Assembly (NCBI GenBank): GCA_025356545.1
Contig: JANXSU010000032.1
Coordinates: 1-40,928, forward strand
DNA length: 40,928 nt
DNA from: Comamonadaceae bacterium
GTDB taxonomy: Bacteria > Pseudomonadota > Gammaproteobacteria > Burkholderiales > Burkholderiaceae_C
Direction: 5' to 3'
Each line of letters starts with the position of its first letter. The stretch's first letter is position 1. A program made the translations under genes and the position numbers. The notes beneath the pieces were generated by a model. It was not told the DNA's origin, did not search any database, and saw only the letters and a list, made by a program, of their open reading frames with translations. This document shows positions 33,571 through 40,928 of the stretch, one piece after another.

Positions 33571-34191
33571 ATGGACTACCCCGGAAACCTGTATGTCATC
33601 GCGGCCCCTAGCGGGGCGGGCAAGTCGAGCCTGGTCAAAGCCTTGATGGAGTTGGACTCGCATCTACAACTCTCCATCTCGCACACTACGCGCGCGCCCC
33701 GAGGTCAGGAAAAGCAGGGGCGCGAGTACTTTTTTGTCTTACCGTCCGAGTTTGACGCCATGGTGAAAGCAGAGGCCTTTGTAGAGTGGGCCCATGTCCA
33801 CAGCCAACGCTATGGCACATCCAAAAAAGCCATCGAAGATCGCATGGCTCAAGGGGGTGACGTCATTTTGGAAATCGACTTTCAAGGTGCCATTCAAATC
33901 AAGAAAACCTTCGCCAATGCCATCTGTATTTTCATCTTGCCCCCCAGTTGGGAAGAGTTGCGTTCGCGGCTAGAGCGTCGCGGAGAAGACGCCCTCGATG
34001 TGATTGAACTGCGCTTGAAAAATGCCGCCATTGAAGTAGCTCAAGCCCATAAATTCGACTTCGTTATAATCAACGAGCTGTTTGACCGAGCGCTTTTTGA
34101 CCTGAAAGCGATTGTTCACTCCCAACGACTCAAGTATTCTGCGCAACGTCGCGCCAGAGCTGATACGTTCAAAGCGTTAAATATTCCCTAG
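33571..34191 (+). CDS. gmk: Guanylate kinase
   Basis: 206 residues. Converts GMP to GDP with ATP. P-loop [14 protein letters not shown]-binding [13 protein letters not shown] and the lid region follow the family. It is upstream of rpoZ and spoT, so the window groups guanine nucleotide supply with ppGpp turnover. ATG 33571 has only a weak ribosome site. Confidence 0.96.
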   Translation: MDYPGNLYVIAAPSGAGKSSLVKALMELDSHLQLSISHTTRAPRGQEKQGREYFFVLPSEFDAMVKAEAFVEWAHVHSQRYGTSKKAIEDRMAQGGDVILEIDFQGAIQIKKTFANAICIFILPPSWEELRSRLERRGEDALDVIELRLKNAAIEVAQAHKFDFVIINELFDRALFDLKAIVHSQRLKYSAQRRARADTFKALNIP

Positions 34192-34207
34192 CCTTCTGGA
34201 GCATCTC

Positions 34208-34411
34208 ATGGCCCGTATTACCGTCGAAGACTGCCTTACGCAGATCCCCAATCGTTTCCAGCTGGTGCTGGCTGCTACCTATCGCGCACGCATGCTTAGC
34301 CAAGGCCATGCGCCAAAAATTGAGAGCAAGAACAAGCCCTGCGTAACTGCCCTGCGCGAAATTGCAGAAGGCAAAGTCGGCATTGAAATGCTGAAAAAAG
34401 TGCCGCTGTAA
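34208..34411 (+). CDS. rpoZ: RNA polymerase omega subunit
   Basis: 67 residues. Family start [20 protein letters not shown] and the conserved [10 protein letters not shown] segment are present. Omega helps assemble RNA polymerase and forms part of ppGpp site 1. It lies 16 nt after gmk and is followed by a strong hairpin. Confidence 0.95.
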   Translation: MARITVEDCLTQIPNRFQLVLAATYRARMLSQGHAPKIESKNKPCVTALREIAEGKVGIEMLKKVPL

Positions 34412-34420
34412 GCCTGCACT

Positions 34421-34466
34421 CTCCCCATGAAAAAAGCACCGTTATCGGTGCTTTTTTCATGGGGAG
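34421..34466. terminator. Perfect 21-bp inverted repeat, rpoZ terminator
   Basis: Arms 34421-34441 and 34446-34466 pair completely around a 4-nt loop. The inner part, GCACCG-TTAT-CGGTGC, is flanked by A6 and T6 runs and forms a typical intrinsic terminator. The symmetry makes it able to work in both directions and is longer than needed for one. It would separate gmk-rpoZ from spoT. Confidence 0.85.
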
Positions 34467-34503
34467 TTCTGCCATTCACAGATCAGCAGGCTACATTTAA
34501 GGC

Positions 34504-36777
34504 ATGGGTACAGGATCAAACACCGCTTCAACTAAAGTAGACCGCCTTAATGTAGCCAAAGGCGTTGCCGTCTCCAACCTGGCTGCAGCCAATGCCGCCG
34601 CCGCCAGCTTTGCGGGTCTCATCGCCAAACTTGACTATCTGTCTCCTTCCGATCTGGAGCAGGTCCGCCAAGCCTACCGTTTTGCCGACGAGGCCCATCT
34701 GGGCCAGTTACGCAATAGTGGTGAGCCCTACATCACCCACCCGATTGCAGTCACAGCTCAGTGCGCAGAATGGAAGCTGGACGCGCAGGCCCTCATGGCA
34801 GCGCTGCTGCACGACGCATTGGAAGACTGCGGCGTTACCAAAGCCGAACTGATTGAACGCTTTGGTTCACCCGTGGCTGAAATGGTCGATGGCCTGACCA
34901 AACTGGAGAAATTGCACTTTTCGACCCGTGAAGAAAACCAGGCTGAATCTTTCCGCAAGATGCTACTTGCTATGGCTCGCGATGTACGCGTCATCTTGAT
35001 CAAGCTGGCTGATCGAACCCACAATATGCGCACATTGTCCGATGCCCCACGTGACAAATGGGCACGCATCTCATCTGAAACACTCGACATCTATGCGCCC
35101 ATTTCCCACCGTCTTGGTCTGAACCAGACTTACCAGGAGCTTCAAGACCTGGCCTTTCGCCACCTCTTCCCTTGGCGCCACGCCACGCTGGCCAAAGCCG
35201 TTGCGAAGGCGCGCGGACGTCGTCGCGACCTGTTTCAAAAAGTTCAACGCGAAGTTGAAGCATCGTTCAAAGAACCCGGCATGGCCGTGCGAGTCACCGG
35301 TCGAGAAAAAACGCTGTATTCCATTTATAAAAAAATGGACGAGAAACACCTGTCGTTTGCCCAAATTACAGATATTTACGGATTTCGTGTGTTGGTCCCC
35401 AACTTGAGCGACTGTTACACCGCCTTGGGAGTTCTGCACCAACTCTACAAGCCTGTGCCGGGGAAATTTAAGGACTATATTGCCATTGCCAAGCCAAATG
35501 GCTACCAATCACTGCACACCACTTTAGTGGGTCCATCGGGTGTTAATGTGGAATTTCAGATTCGTACAGAAGCCATGAATATCGTTGCAGACTCTGGCGT
35601 AGCGGCGCATTGGCTTTACAAGACCTCCGAGTCCGACAGCGCCACGACAGATCGACTTGGGGCAAAGTGGTTACAGTCTTTGCTCGACATACAACTTGAA
35701 ACTCGCGACGCTACCGAGTTTTGGGACCACGTCAAGGTCGATCTTTTCCCCGATGCAGTTTATGTCTTCACCCCCAAGAGCCGCATCATGGCTCTGCCCC
35801 GGGGAGCAACGGTGGTGGACTTTGCCTACGCCATTCACAGCAATGTGGGTGATCATGCCGTCGCTGCGAAAATAAATGGCGATCAAGCACCTCTGCGCAC
35901 CCAGCTTAAAAGTGGTGATGTCGTGGAGGTAAGTACATCTTCCGACGCCACGCCCAACCCGGCCTGGTTGAGCTTTGTGCGCACAGCACGCGCGCGATCC
36001 AAAATCCGGCATCACCTGAAAACTATGGCGCAGAACGAGTCCGAATTACTCGGCCAAAAATTATTGGCACAGGCCCTGCGCGCAGAGGGCATCGAAAAAC
36101 TACCTGAGGAAGATGTAGCGTCCCAAGGTCTATGGGACAAACTGCTTCGATTCACAGGTAACAAGAGTCGCTCAGAACTGCTAACCGATATTGGGCTGGG
36201 TAAACGCATTGCCACCATCGTGGCTAAACGTCTGTTGAAGCTCTTGATGGAAAGCGGTCAAAAACCCAATGCGTTGCTGCTAACGCTAGAGCGCTTTGCC
36301 CCTCACGAATCCCAAACGCAAGGTGCAGTCACCATTGATGGCAGTGAAAACGCTTCTGTCCAGTTTTCCACGTGCTGTCGCCCCCTCCCAGGGGACCGCA
36401 TATTGGGTTATCTGGGTCGGGGTGAAGGCTTGGCCCTGCACACGGATGACTGCAGCGTTGCCAAAAAACTTCAGCACAGAGACAGTGACCGCTTTATCAG
36501 CGTTGAATGGTCAGATGAGCCCGCAAGAGCCTTCGAAGCTGGCATTCTCGTCACTGTGACCAATGGTAAGGGCGTGTTGGCCCGGGTTGCCTCCGCATTG
36601 GCCTCCGCAGAGGCCGACATTGCCCACATTGACATGGGCGAGGAGTCGGCACAGGACACGACTGATTTGCGTTTTGTCATTGCGGTGAGAGACGCCGCTC
36701 ATCTGGAAATCGTCTTACGCAACCTCAAACGCGCACCCTCGGTGTTGCACGCTAGCCGCATCAAGGGCCATTCCTGA
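34504..36777 (+). CDS. spoT: Bifunctional (p)ppGpp synthetase/hydrolase SpoT
   Basis: 757 residues. HD hydrolase domain (YITHPIAVTAQCAEW, LLHDALEDCG), synthetase domain (GREKTLYSIYKKM, ITDIYGFRVLV, KPNGYQSLHTTL), TGS domain (VYVFTPKSRIMALPRGATV) and a C-terminal ACT domain (ILVTVTNGKGVLARVAS) in the usual order. Both catalytic halves look intact, so it should make and degrade ppGpp. It has an N-terminal extension of about 35 Ala-rich residues. It follows rpoZ and converges on greB, with adjacent stops. Confidence 0.95.
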   Translation: MGTGSNTASTKVDRLNVAKGVAVSNLAAANAAAASFAGLIAKLDYLSPSDLEQVRQAYRFADEAHLGQLRNSGEPYITHPIAVTAQCAEWKLDAQALMAALLHDALEDCGVTKAELIERFGSPVAEMVDGLTKLEKLHFSTREENQAESFRKMLLAMARDVRVILIKLADRTHNMRTLSDAPRDKWARISSETLDIYAPISHRLGLNQTYQELQDLAFRHLFPWRHATLAKAVAKARGRRRDLFQKVQREVEASFKEPGMAVRVTGREKTLYSIYKKMDEKHLSFAQITDIYGFRVLVPNLSDCYTALGVLHQLYKPVPGKFKDYIAIAKPNGYQSLHTTLVGPSGVNVEFQIRTEAMNIVADSGVAAHWLYKTSESDSATTDRLGAKWLQSLLDIQLETRDATEFWDHVKVDLFPDAVYVFTPKSRIMALPRGATVVDFAYAIHSNVGDHAVAAKINGDQAPLRTQLKSGDVVEVSTSSDATPNPAWLSFVRTARARSKIRHHLKTMAQNESELLGQKLLAQALRAEGIEKLPEEDVASQGLWDKLLRFTGNKSRSELLTDIGLGKRIATIVAKRLLKLLMESGQKPNALLLTLERFAPHESQTQGAVTIDGSENASVQFSTCCRPLPGDRILGYLGRGEGLALHTDDCSVAKKLQHRDSDRFISVEWSDEPARAFEAGILVTVTNGKGVLARVASALASAEADIAHIDMGEESAQDTTDLRFVIAVRDAAHLEIVLRNLKRAPSVLHASRIKGHS

Positions 36778-37338
36778 TTAAGACACCTGAGGTTCGGGAT
36801 AGTGCACGGCCAGTACCTCAAGCTCTTCAACCCCTGTTGGAGTGATCAATCGGACCACATCACCTGTGTGCGCCTTAATCAAAGTTCGTGCAATAGGTGA
36901 CACCCAGCTCACCTGAGCCTGTGCACTGTCGGCCTCATCAATACCCAAAATCGTGATGGTTCGCTCCTGCCCTGCTGCGTCGACATAGGTCACCGTGGCC
37001 CCAAAAAATATCTGATCGTTGCCATGGTGCAGGCTGGGGTCAGTCACCTCCGCCATTTCTAGACGTTGAGTCAAAAATCGGATATGCCGGTCAATCTCAC
37101 GAAGACGTTTTTTTCCGTAGATATAGTCGCCATTTTCTGAACGATCACCATTGCTGGCCGCCCAGTAAACGACCTCGACGATCTTTGGACGCTCGTTATC
37201 AATGAGTTCCAACAACTCGGTGCGCAGATGGGCGTAGCCTTGCGGTGTGATGTAGTTTTTGCCCCCCGCTGGCAGGGGGGGGAGTTGCAGATCTTCATCA
37301 TCTGCGGCATCGCTTTCTTTGGTAAATGCCTTGCTCAT
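36778..37338 (-). CDS. greB: Transcription elongation factor GreB
   Basis: About 186 residues. N-terminal coiled coil (YITPQGYAHLRTELLEL... ENGDYIYGKKRLREIDRHIRFL) with the acidic tip residues after SNGDRSENGD, and C-terminal FKBP-like domain. It rescues backtracked RNA polymerase by stimulating cleavage of the transcript. ATG 37338 is preferred, with GAAGGG 9 nt upstream; ATG 37347 overlaps that site. It extends beyond E. coli GreB by an N-terminal acidic stretch. Convergent with spoT. Confidence 0.92.
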   Translation of the reverse strand: MSKAFTKESDAADDEDLQLPPLPAGGKNYITPQGYAHLRTELLELIDNERPKIVEVVYWAASNGDRSENGDYIYGKKRLREIDRHIRFLTQRLEMAEVTDPSLHHGNDQIFFGATVTYVDAAGQERTITILGIDEADSAQAQVSWVSPIARTLIKAHTGDVVRLITPTGVEELEVLAVHYPEPQVS

Positions 37339-37386
37339 GTCGAACATCCCTTCAGACTGCTCTCTGGACAGTTTACGACCAAGAAA

Positions 37387-37416
37387 AAAGCCTGCAACTT
37401 TTGAGTTGCAGGCTTT
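37387..37416 (-). terminator. Terminator downstream of tRNA-Arg remnant
   Basis: 13-bp perfect stem (AAAGCCTGCAACT with its complement) around a 4-nt loop. On the minus strand it ends in a T-run, so it terminates transcription coming from the tRNA side. Confidence 0.85.
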
Positions 37417-37423
37417 ATCTTTT

Positions 37424-37468
37424 TGGTGCGGCTGGCAGGAATTGAACCCACTATCCCTTGGTTCGTAG
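37424..37468 (-). pseudogene. 3' half of tRNA-Arg(ACG), cut at the anticodon loop
   Basis: On the minus strand this 45-nt piece starts with the anticodon loop CTACGAA, then CCAAG, a variable loop GGATA, T-arm GTGGG-TTCAATT-CCTGC, acceptor CAGCCGC and ACCA. In the complete gene a CTTGG stem half precedes CTACGAA; here the preceding bases are TATCGA, which do not pair, and no D-arm or 5' acceptor follows. It is therefore a displaced 3' half as left at one edge of an element integrated in the tRNA. It cannot make a functional tRNA. Confidence 0.8.
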
Positions 37469-37565
37469 TCGATACAAAATTCGTTCCATAAAAAACAACT
37501 GCATCCGTAATTTTTACTTTACTCATTATAAATCAACGACTTAGGAAATATTAGCGTCTAAATTC
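37469..37565. other. AT-rich junction segment
   Basis: About 97 nt, clearly richer in A and T than both flanks, between the tRNA break and the IS66 end. No gene, terminator or recombinase site was identified. It may be the end of an integrated element. Confidence 0.55.
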
Positions 37566-39114
37566 GTAACTACTCAGCCCTGTTTAGGCAGATGTTCTGA
37601 ATTCAGCTGAAGCTGGGTTGTGGGGGTGCACCCTTGAATGCTGCAACGAGGGACTCGAAGATGTTGGCCCCTTGCTTGTGCATAGTCGCACAATAGGATC
37701 GGATGGCGCAGTAGTTCTGCGCTCCTTGCGATGTTCGAAAGCAGTCCGATACTTTTTGCTTGACCTTGGGCATGCGTACTGCCTGTTCTGCAAGATTGTT
37801 GGTGAACGGAACATCGAAGTCGACGAGGAAGCGCAAGGTCTCGGCCTTGAAGTCGCGTAGCCGGACCAGCAAATTATGGCCGGTTCGTTTGGCCGTTTTA
37901 CCGCGTGCGCCGGGTTTTCGCGCGAGCGGGGCCTGGCCTTCGTGGGCGGCGATGCCACGCCGGATGATCTGGTCATAAAGTGTATTGATACGCTGAGTGA
38001 GGCCCTCGGCCACGGATTTTTGCCCGTTTGCCACCGCGTGCCGAACAAAATTGGCTGCCCCCACCAGCAAGCGCGCCATCTTATTGGCCCACGGTTCGCG
38101 GTCATACTCGACCACCGCCTTCAACTCGCGCAAATGATGCGCGTTGCACAAGGCGTGGCCAATCTCTTTCAGGGTAAAATACGGCTTGAAGTGATCATGC
38201 ACGACAATCCCACCGGTGAGCATCCGCGGAACCGCGCCGCGCTTGGCCGAGACCCGATAATGGGTCAGCCAAGACGTTGACGCAACGTGCAGCCAGTGTG
38301 TCTGGCCGGTCACCCGCATCCCGGTCTCGTCCAAATGCCGCACCGATGCCCGGGCGATGAGGGTGGCGATGTGAGCCTCGACCGGCGCCAGTTCAACCGC
38401 CTTCTTCACACCCCACCCCACAATGCTGGCCGGACACAGCCCGCCCGCGCCAAACAAATCGCGCATAATGTCGCTGACCCGGTCTTCGGGGACCAGTTGC
38501 TGGGCGTTGAGATACAGCGCCGTCGCTTGGATAAGTTTGCCATATTGGACATACCCGGTAACTGCCGCCGGGAACGCCGCCCGCGTGGTCGCCCGACAGC
38601 ACGCGCACCGATAAATCACCCCCTGATGCTCCACCACCTCCAGCCGAGGTGCCACCAGATCAAACACTTGCCGCCTCTCAACCCCGGTCTCCATCGACGG
38701 GGTCAGCGCGTTTTGGCAATCAGCGCACGCGGTGGCCTCATGCCGTTCAACCTTGTCCGGCTCGGACACCTGCCGCAGCGTGTCGCCGCGATGCCCAACC
38801 TGCCCGCCGCTCCGCTTGCCAGACCGGCCGCGCAGACTGGTTTTGATGCGCGCCTTCTTGCCCAATCCATCGCTCGACGGCGGCTTGCTGCTCGTCGAAC
38901 TGTCCAGGCCAAGACGCCGGCGAAGGTCTGCGTTCTCCTGCTGCAAAACCGCGATCTCACCGCGAAGTTGCTGGATTAGCGCGATGATCTCGGGGGGTAA
39001 GGTCATCACGGCATAGAGGCAGACCCGCCGAGCCCGGAGCAAGGGGGTTTTGCACCAGCGCGAACGAAAAATCGGCCGTGTGACAAATTGGACTCTAGGG
39101 GGCTTGGGAGTTAC
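37566..39114 (-). mobile_element. IS66-family insertion sequence (ISBst12-like, single transposase)
   Basis: The element is about 1.55 kb. Its imperfect terminal repeats start GTAACTACTCAGCCC at 37566 and GTAACTCCCAAGCCC (minus strand) at 39114, 12 matches in the first 17 bases, with the GTAA ends typical of IS66. It carries one transposase gene and no tnpA/tnpB, as in the ISBst12 subgroup. The 8-nt flanks (CTAAATTC left, CTTTTTGT right) do not match, so no target duplication is seen. Confidence 0.75.
37603..39006 (-). CDS. IS66-family transposase (TnpC type)
   Basis: 467 residues. N-terminal leucine-rich coiled coil (IIALIQQLRGEIAVLQQENA), linker SKPPSSDGLGKKAR, zinc-finger-like cysteines (CADCQ and CACCRATT), and a DDE domain with D in VRHLDETGMRV, D in IVVHDHFKPYF and E in FTNNLAEQAVRMPKVKQK. 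The end carries the usual FRTSQGAQNYCAIRSYC segment. ATG 39006 is chosen because the in-frame upstream extension to 39126 lies across the IS end. It appears intact, so the element could be active. Confidence 0.92.
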   Translation of the reverse strand: MTLPPEIIALIQQLRGEIAVLQQENADLRRRLGLDSSTSSKPPSSDGLGKKARIKTSLRGRSGKRSGGQVGHRGDTLRQVSEPDKVERHEATACADCQNALTPSMETGVERRQVFDLVAPRLEVVEHQGVIYRCACCRATTRAAFPAAVTGYVQYGKLIQATALYLNAQQLVPEDRVSDIMRDLFGAGGLCPASIVGWGVKKAVELAPVEAHIATLIARASVRHLDETGMRVTGQTHWLHVASTSWLTHYRVSAKRGAVPRMLTGGIVVHDHFKPYFTLKEIGHALCNAHHLRELKAVVEYDREPWANKMARLLVGAANFVRHAVANGQKSVAEGLTQRINTLYDQIIRRGIAAHEGQAPLARKPGARGKTAKRTGHNLLVRLRDFKAETLRFLVDFDVPFTNNLAEQAVRMPKVKQKVSDCFRTSQGAQNYCAIRSYCATMHKQGANIFESLVAAFKGAPPQPSFS

Positions 39115-39132
39115 CTTTTTGTTCACAAAAAG
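39115..39132. repeat. Short hairpin adjoining the IS66 right end
   Basis: CTTTTTG-TTCA-CAAAAAG, perfect 7-bp arms, begins on the first base outside the predicted IS end. It could be a terminator-like target or chance. Confidence 0.4.
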
Positions 39133-39214
39133 AACTGCTTGCCTTGATACTTAACTTTGCTTGAAAATCTCTCGTACATCCTACCTGGGCAATTACACAA
39201 AAGGAAATCACACG

Positions 39215-40222
39215 ATGGCTGAAACCATTATCAGTGCGATCGGCGATCTTGCGCTCGAACGCGGCGGCACCTTGAAAGCGGTCAAGCTGGCCTATGCGGT
39301 TGAGGGCACGTTGACGCCGGACAAATCCAACGTCGTGCTGCTGACCCATGGCTACACCAGCAGCCACCAGATGATGGGCAGTGCCAACAGCGAAGGATCA
39401 TGGAGCGGGCTGGTCGGGCCGGGTCGGGCGATCGATACGGAACGGTATTTTGTGGTGTCGTCGAACATGTTGGGCTCGTCCTATGGCAGCACCGCGCCGA
39501 TGACGATCAATCCTGAAACCGGGCGGCATTACGGACCGGATTTCCCTGAAATTACCGTCAAAGACATCGTCACCGCGCAGAAACAATTGCTGGAAAGCCT
39601 CGGCATTCACCATCTGGTCTCGGTTGCCGGCCCGTCCTATGGCGGGTTCCAGGCTTTCGCTTGGGCGGGGTATTATCCGGATTGGATGGACGCGATTGTG
39701 GCGGCGGTCAGCGGCCCAAAATCGCCCGGCGATGCCAATCGCGACTTGCTGCGGGCGCGCTTCGAGAAAGACCCGAACTGGAATGGCGGTCATTACTACA
39801 CTGCCGGCGGGGTCGGTGCGACGATGACTGCGATCCGCGAGGAAACCTTGCGCCGTTATGGTGCCGAAGCAGAACTCGCCGGATTGGGCGACACCGCGGC
39901 AATCGCCGCCGAAATCACCAAGCGCGCCCAGGCCTGGGCCGGGGCGTTCGATGCCCATTCGCTGATGGTGCTCGGGCGCGCGGCATCGCTGTTGGATGCG
40001 ACGCCGTTAATTCCGACCTTCAAGGCGAAGGTGCTTTATGTGTTGTCGCGGACCGATCTGCTGTTCCCGCCATCGCTGGCGCCTGGATTAATGGCACAGT
40101 TTGCCGCCGCCGGGGTCGATGCGCGCTATTTCGAGATCGACAGCGACCACGGCCATCTTGCCGCCGGGACCGACGCGGCCAAATGGGCGCCGGCACTGAA
40201 AGCGTTTATGGCGCGGCTGTGA
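39215..40222 (+). CDS. Alpha/beta hydrolase of the homoserine O-acetyltransferase (MetX-like) family
   Basis: 335 residues. Nucleophile elbow VAGPSYGGFQAFAWAG with the catalytic serine, the aspartate in VLSRTDLLFPPS and the histidine in SDHGHLA follow the MetX fold; the start AYAVEGTLTPDKSNVVLLTH is also typical. Sequence differences from true MetX (no standard AGGSMGG/ARxxG signature) suggest an acyltransferase or hydrolase of related type rather than methionine synthesis. ATG 39215 has AAAGGAAAT upstream. GC content and codon use (GCG, CCG, CGG rich) differ from the left part of the window and look alphaproteobacterial. Confidence 0.85.
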   Translation: MAETIISAIGDLALERGGTLKAVKLAYAVEGTLTPDKSNVVLLTHGYTSSHQMMGSANSEGSWSGLVGPGRAIDTERYFVVSSNMLGSSYGSTAPMTINPETGRHYGPDFPEITVKDIVTAQKQLLESLGIHHLVSVAGPSYGGFQAFAWAGYYPDWMDAIVAAVSGPKSPGDANRDLLRARFEKDPNWNGGHYYTAGGVGATMTAIREETLRRYGAEAELAGLGDTAAIAAEITKRAQAWAGAFDAHSLMVLGRAASLLDATPLIPTFKAKVLYVLSRTDLLFPPSLAPGLMAQFAAAGVDARYFEIDSDHGHLAAGTDAAKWAPALKAFMARL

Positions 40223-40232
40223 CCGCTGGAGG

Positions 40233-40928
40233 CTAAATCGGGATCGCGTTGCGATGCGCCACCACCGCCGATAGCGGGGTGAGCGCCACGCCTTCGCGGG
40301 CCTCCGCACCGGGGAGCCAGGCTTCGAGCACGTCGAGCGTTGCCGGACGGGGGTGGCCGATGGCGATGGCGTGGCCGTAGCGCCGCGCAATCGACACGGC
40401 TTCGGCCAGGCGGTGGCGCATCTCGGCCTTGTCGCGTCGGTCATCGATGAACACATCGCGTGACGCCGCCGGGACGCCGATCAGGGCGGCTTGGCGGTAG
40501 GCGACGCTGCGACCGATGACCAGACTGTCGAGAAACAGCATGCCGCGTGATTTGGCTTCGAGCGCCACCAGATCCATCAACGCGATGTCACCGGTCGCAA
40601 CCGATCCCATGTGGTTGTTCAGCCCGACCGTCTGCGGCACGGCATCGAGGGCGGCGCGCAGACGGCGCAGATTTTCGTCCGCCGGAAGATCGATGCGCAG
40701 CGGGTCGGGGCCAGTTTGGTAGAGCGAATTGCTGAAGGCCTGCATCGGCATGTGCAAAGTCGCTTCGTGGCCGCGCGCCGCGGCCGCCGCGACCTGGGTT
40801 GGCAAATGGGGGGCAAACGGGAACCACGACATTGTCAGCGGCCCCGGCAATGCCACCGCGCGTTCGGTGCCGCGATGCATGAAGCCCATGTCGTCAATCA
40901 CGATCGACAGCATCGGCCGGCGATCGCC
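40233..40928 (-). CDS. Divergent polysaccharide deacetylase family protein (partial)
   Basis: At least 231 residues, with the 5' end beyond the window edge: the frame stays open through the last base (GDRRPMLSIVIDDMG). Family motifs: SIVIDDMGFMHRGTERA, LHMPMQAF, VGLNNHMGSVATGD and AIAIGHPRPATLDVLE. The family (formerly DUF610, YibQ-like) is usually periplasmic and found beside peptidoglycan enzymes; it is convergent here with the MetX-like gene. Style fits Rhodospirillales-type alphaproteobacteria. Function not established. Confidence 0.85.
   Translation of the reverse strand, partial: GDRRPMLSIVIDDMGFMHRGTERAVALPGPLTMSWFPFAPHLPTQVAAAAARGHEATLHMPMQAFSNSLYQTGPDPLRIDLPADENLRRLRAALDAVPQTVGLNNHMGSVATGDIALMDLVALEAKSRGMLFLDSLVIGRSVAYRQAALIGVPAASRDVFIDDRRDKAEMRHRLAEAVSIARRYGHAIAIGHPRPATLDVLEAWLPGAEAREGVALTPLSAVVAHRNAIPI

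Noticed and set aside
38287-38979. Plus-strand frame of about 230 codons within the IS66 element
   Set aside because: Antisense to the transposase, whose zinc finger and DDE motifs are intact.

Overview
The window looks like a chromosomal segment of a betaproteobacterium, most likely Comamonadaceae (Rhodoferax/Polaromonas-like). The evidence is the complete aerobic benzoyl-CoA (box) pathway, the gmk-rpoZ-spoT-greB and rph-rdgB-hemW blocks typical of Burkholderiales, and interspersed repeats of a kind I associate with that family. The last ~3.4 kb (37.47-40.93 kb) has a different character: an AT-rich junction, an IS66-type insertion sequence and two genes that read as alphaproteobacterial. 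It is either a horizontally acquired island whose edge sits in a broken tRNA-Arg gene, or an assembly chimera. No database search was possible; all calls come from reading the sequence.

Layout. 0-15 kb: benzoate catabolism. boxR and boxCBA lie on the minus strand. A divergent plus-strand cluster holds a shortened DUF4863-like gene, boxD, a benzoate-CoA ligase, an alpha/beta hydrolase and a five-gene branched-chain-amino-acid-type ABC importer (substrate-binding protein, LivH, LivM, LivG, LivF). Together these cover uptake, CoA activation, epoxidation (BoxAB), ring opening (BoxC) and aldehyde oxidation (BoxD). A shared TGCA-N6-TGCW element sits on the -10 of the boxC promoter and touches the -35 of the divergent promoter, so it is the likely BoxR operator.

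15-21 kb: a UPF0114 membrane protein, then rubrerythrin, rubredoxin and rubredoxin reductase (peroxide defence), a tiny Cys-containing secreted peptide, and a bufferin-type copper-binding RiPP operon (DUF2282 precursor, DUF692/MNIO enzyme, DUF2063 partner, DoxX membrane protein) on the minus strand. 21-24.7 kb: a Bug-type tricarboxylate-transporter receptor, a Rieske ferredoxin, a Rieske oxygenase and a zinc alcohol dehydrogenase, a probable aromatic or hydroxy-acid catabolic module without its own reductase. 24.7-27.1 kb: a nickel homeostasis island (COG0523 GTPase, NikR, NiCoT transporter) with a palindromic putative NikR operator abutting the transporter start codon.

27.2-37.4 kb: mostly housekeeping genes: BON lipoprotein, hemW, rdgB, rph, a PP2C phosphatase/Ser-Thr kinase pair, yicC, gmk, rpoZ, spoT, greB. 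Then comes the 3' half of a tRNA-Arg(ACG) cut at the anticodon loop. 37.5-40.9 kb: IS66 element without a recognisable target duplication, a MetX-like alpha/beta hydrolase and a partial divergent polysaccharide deacetylase running off the window edge.
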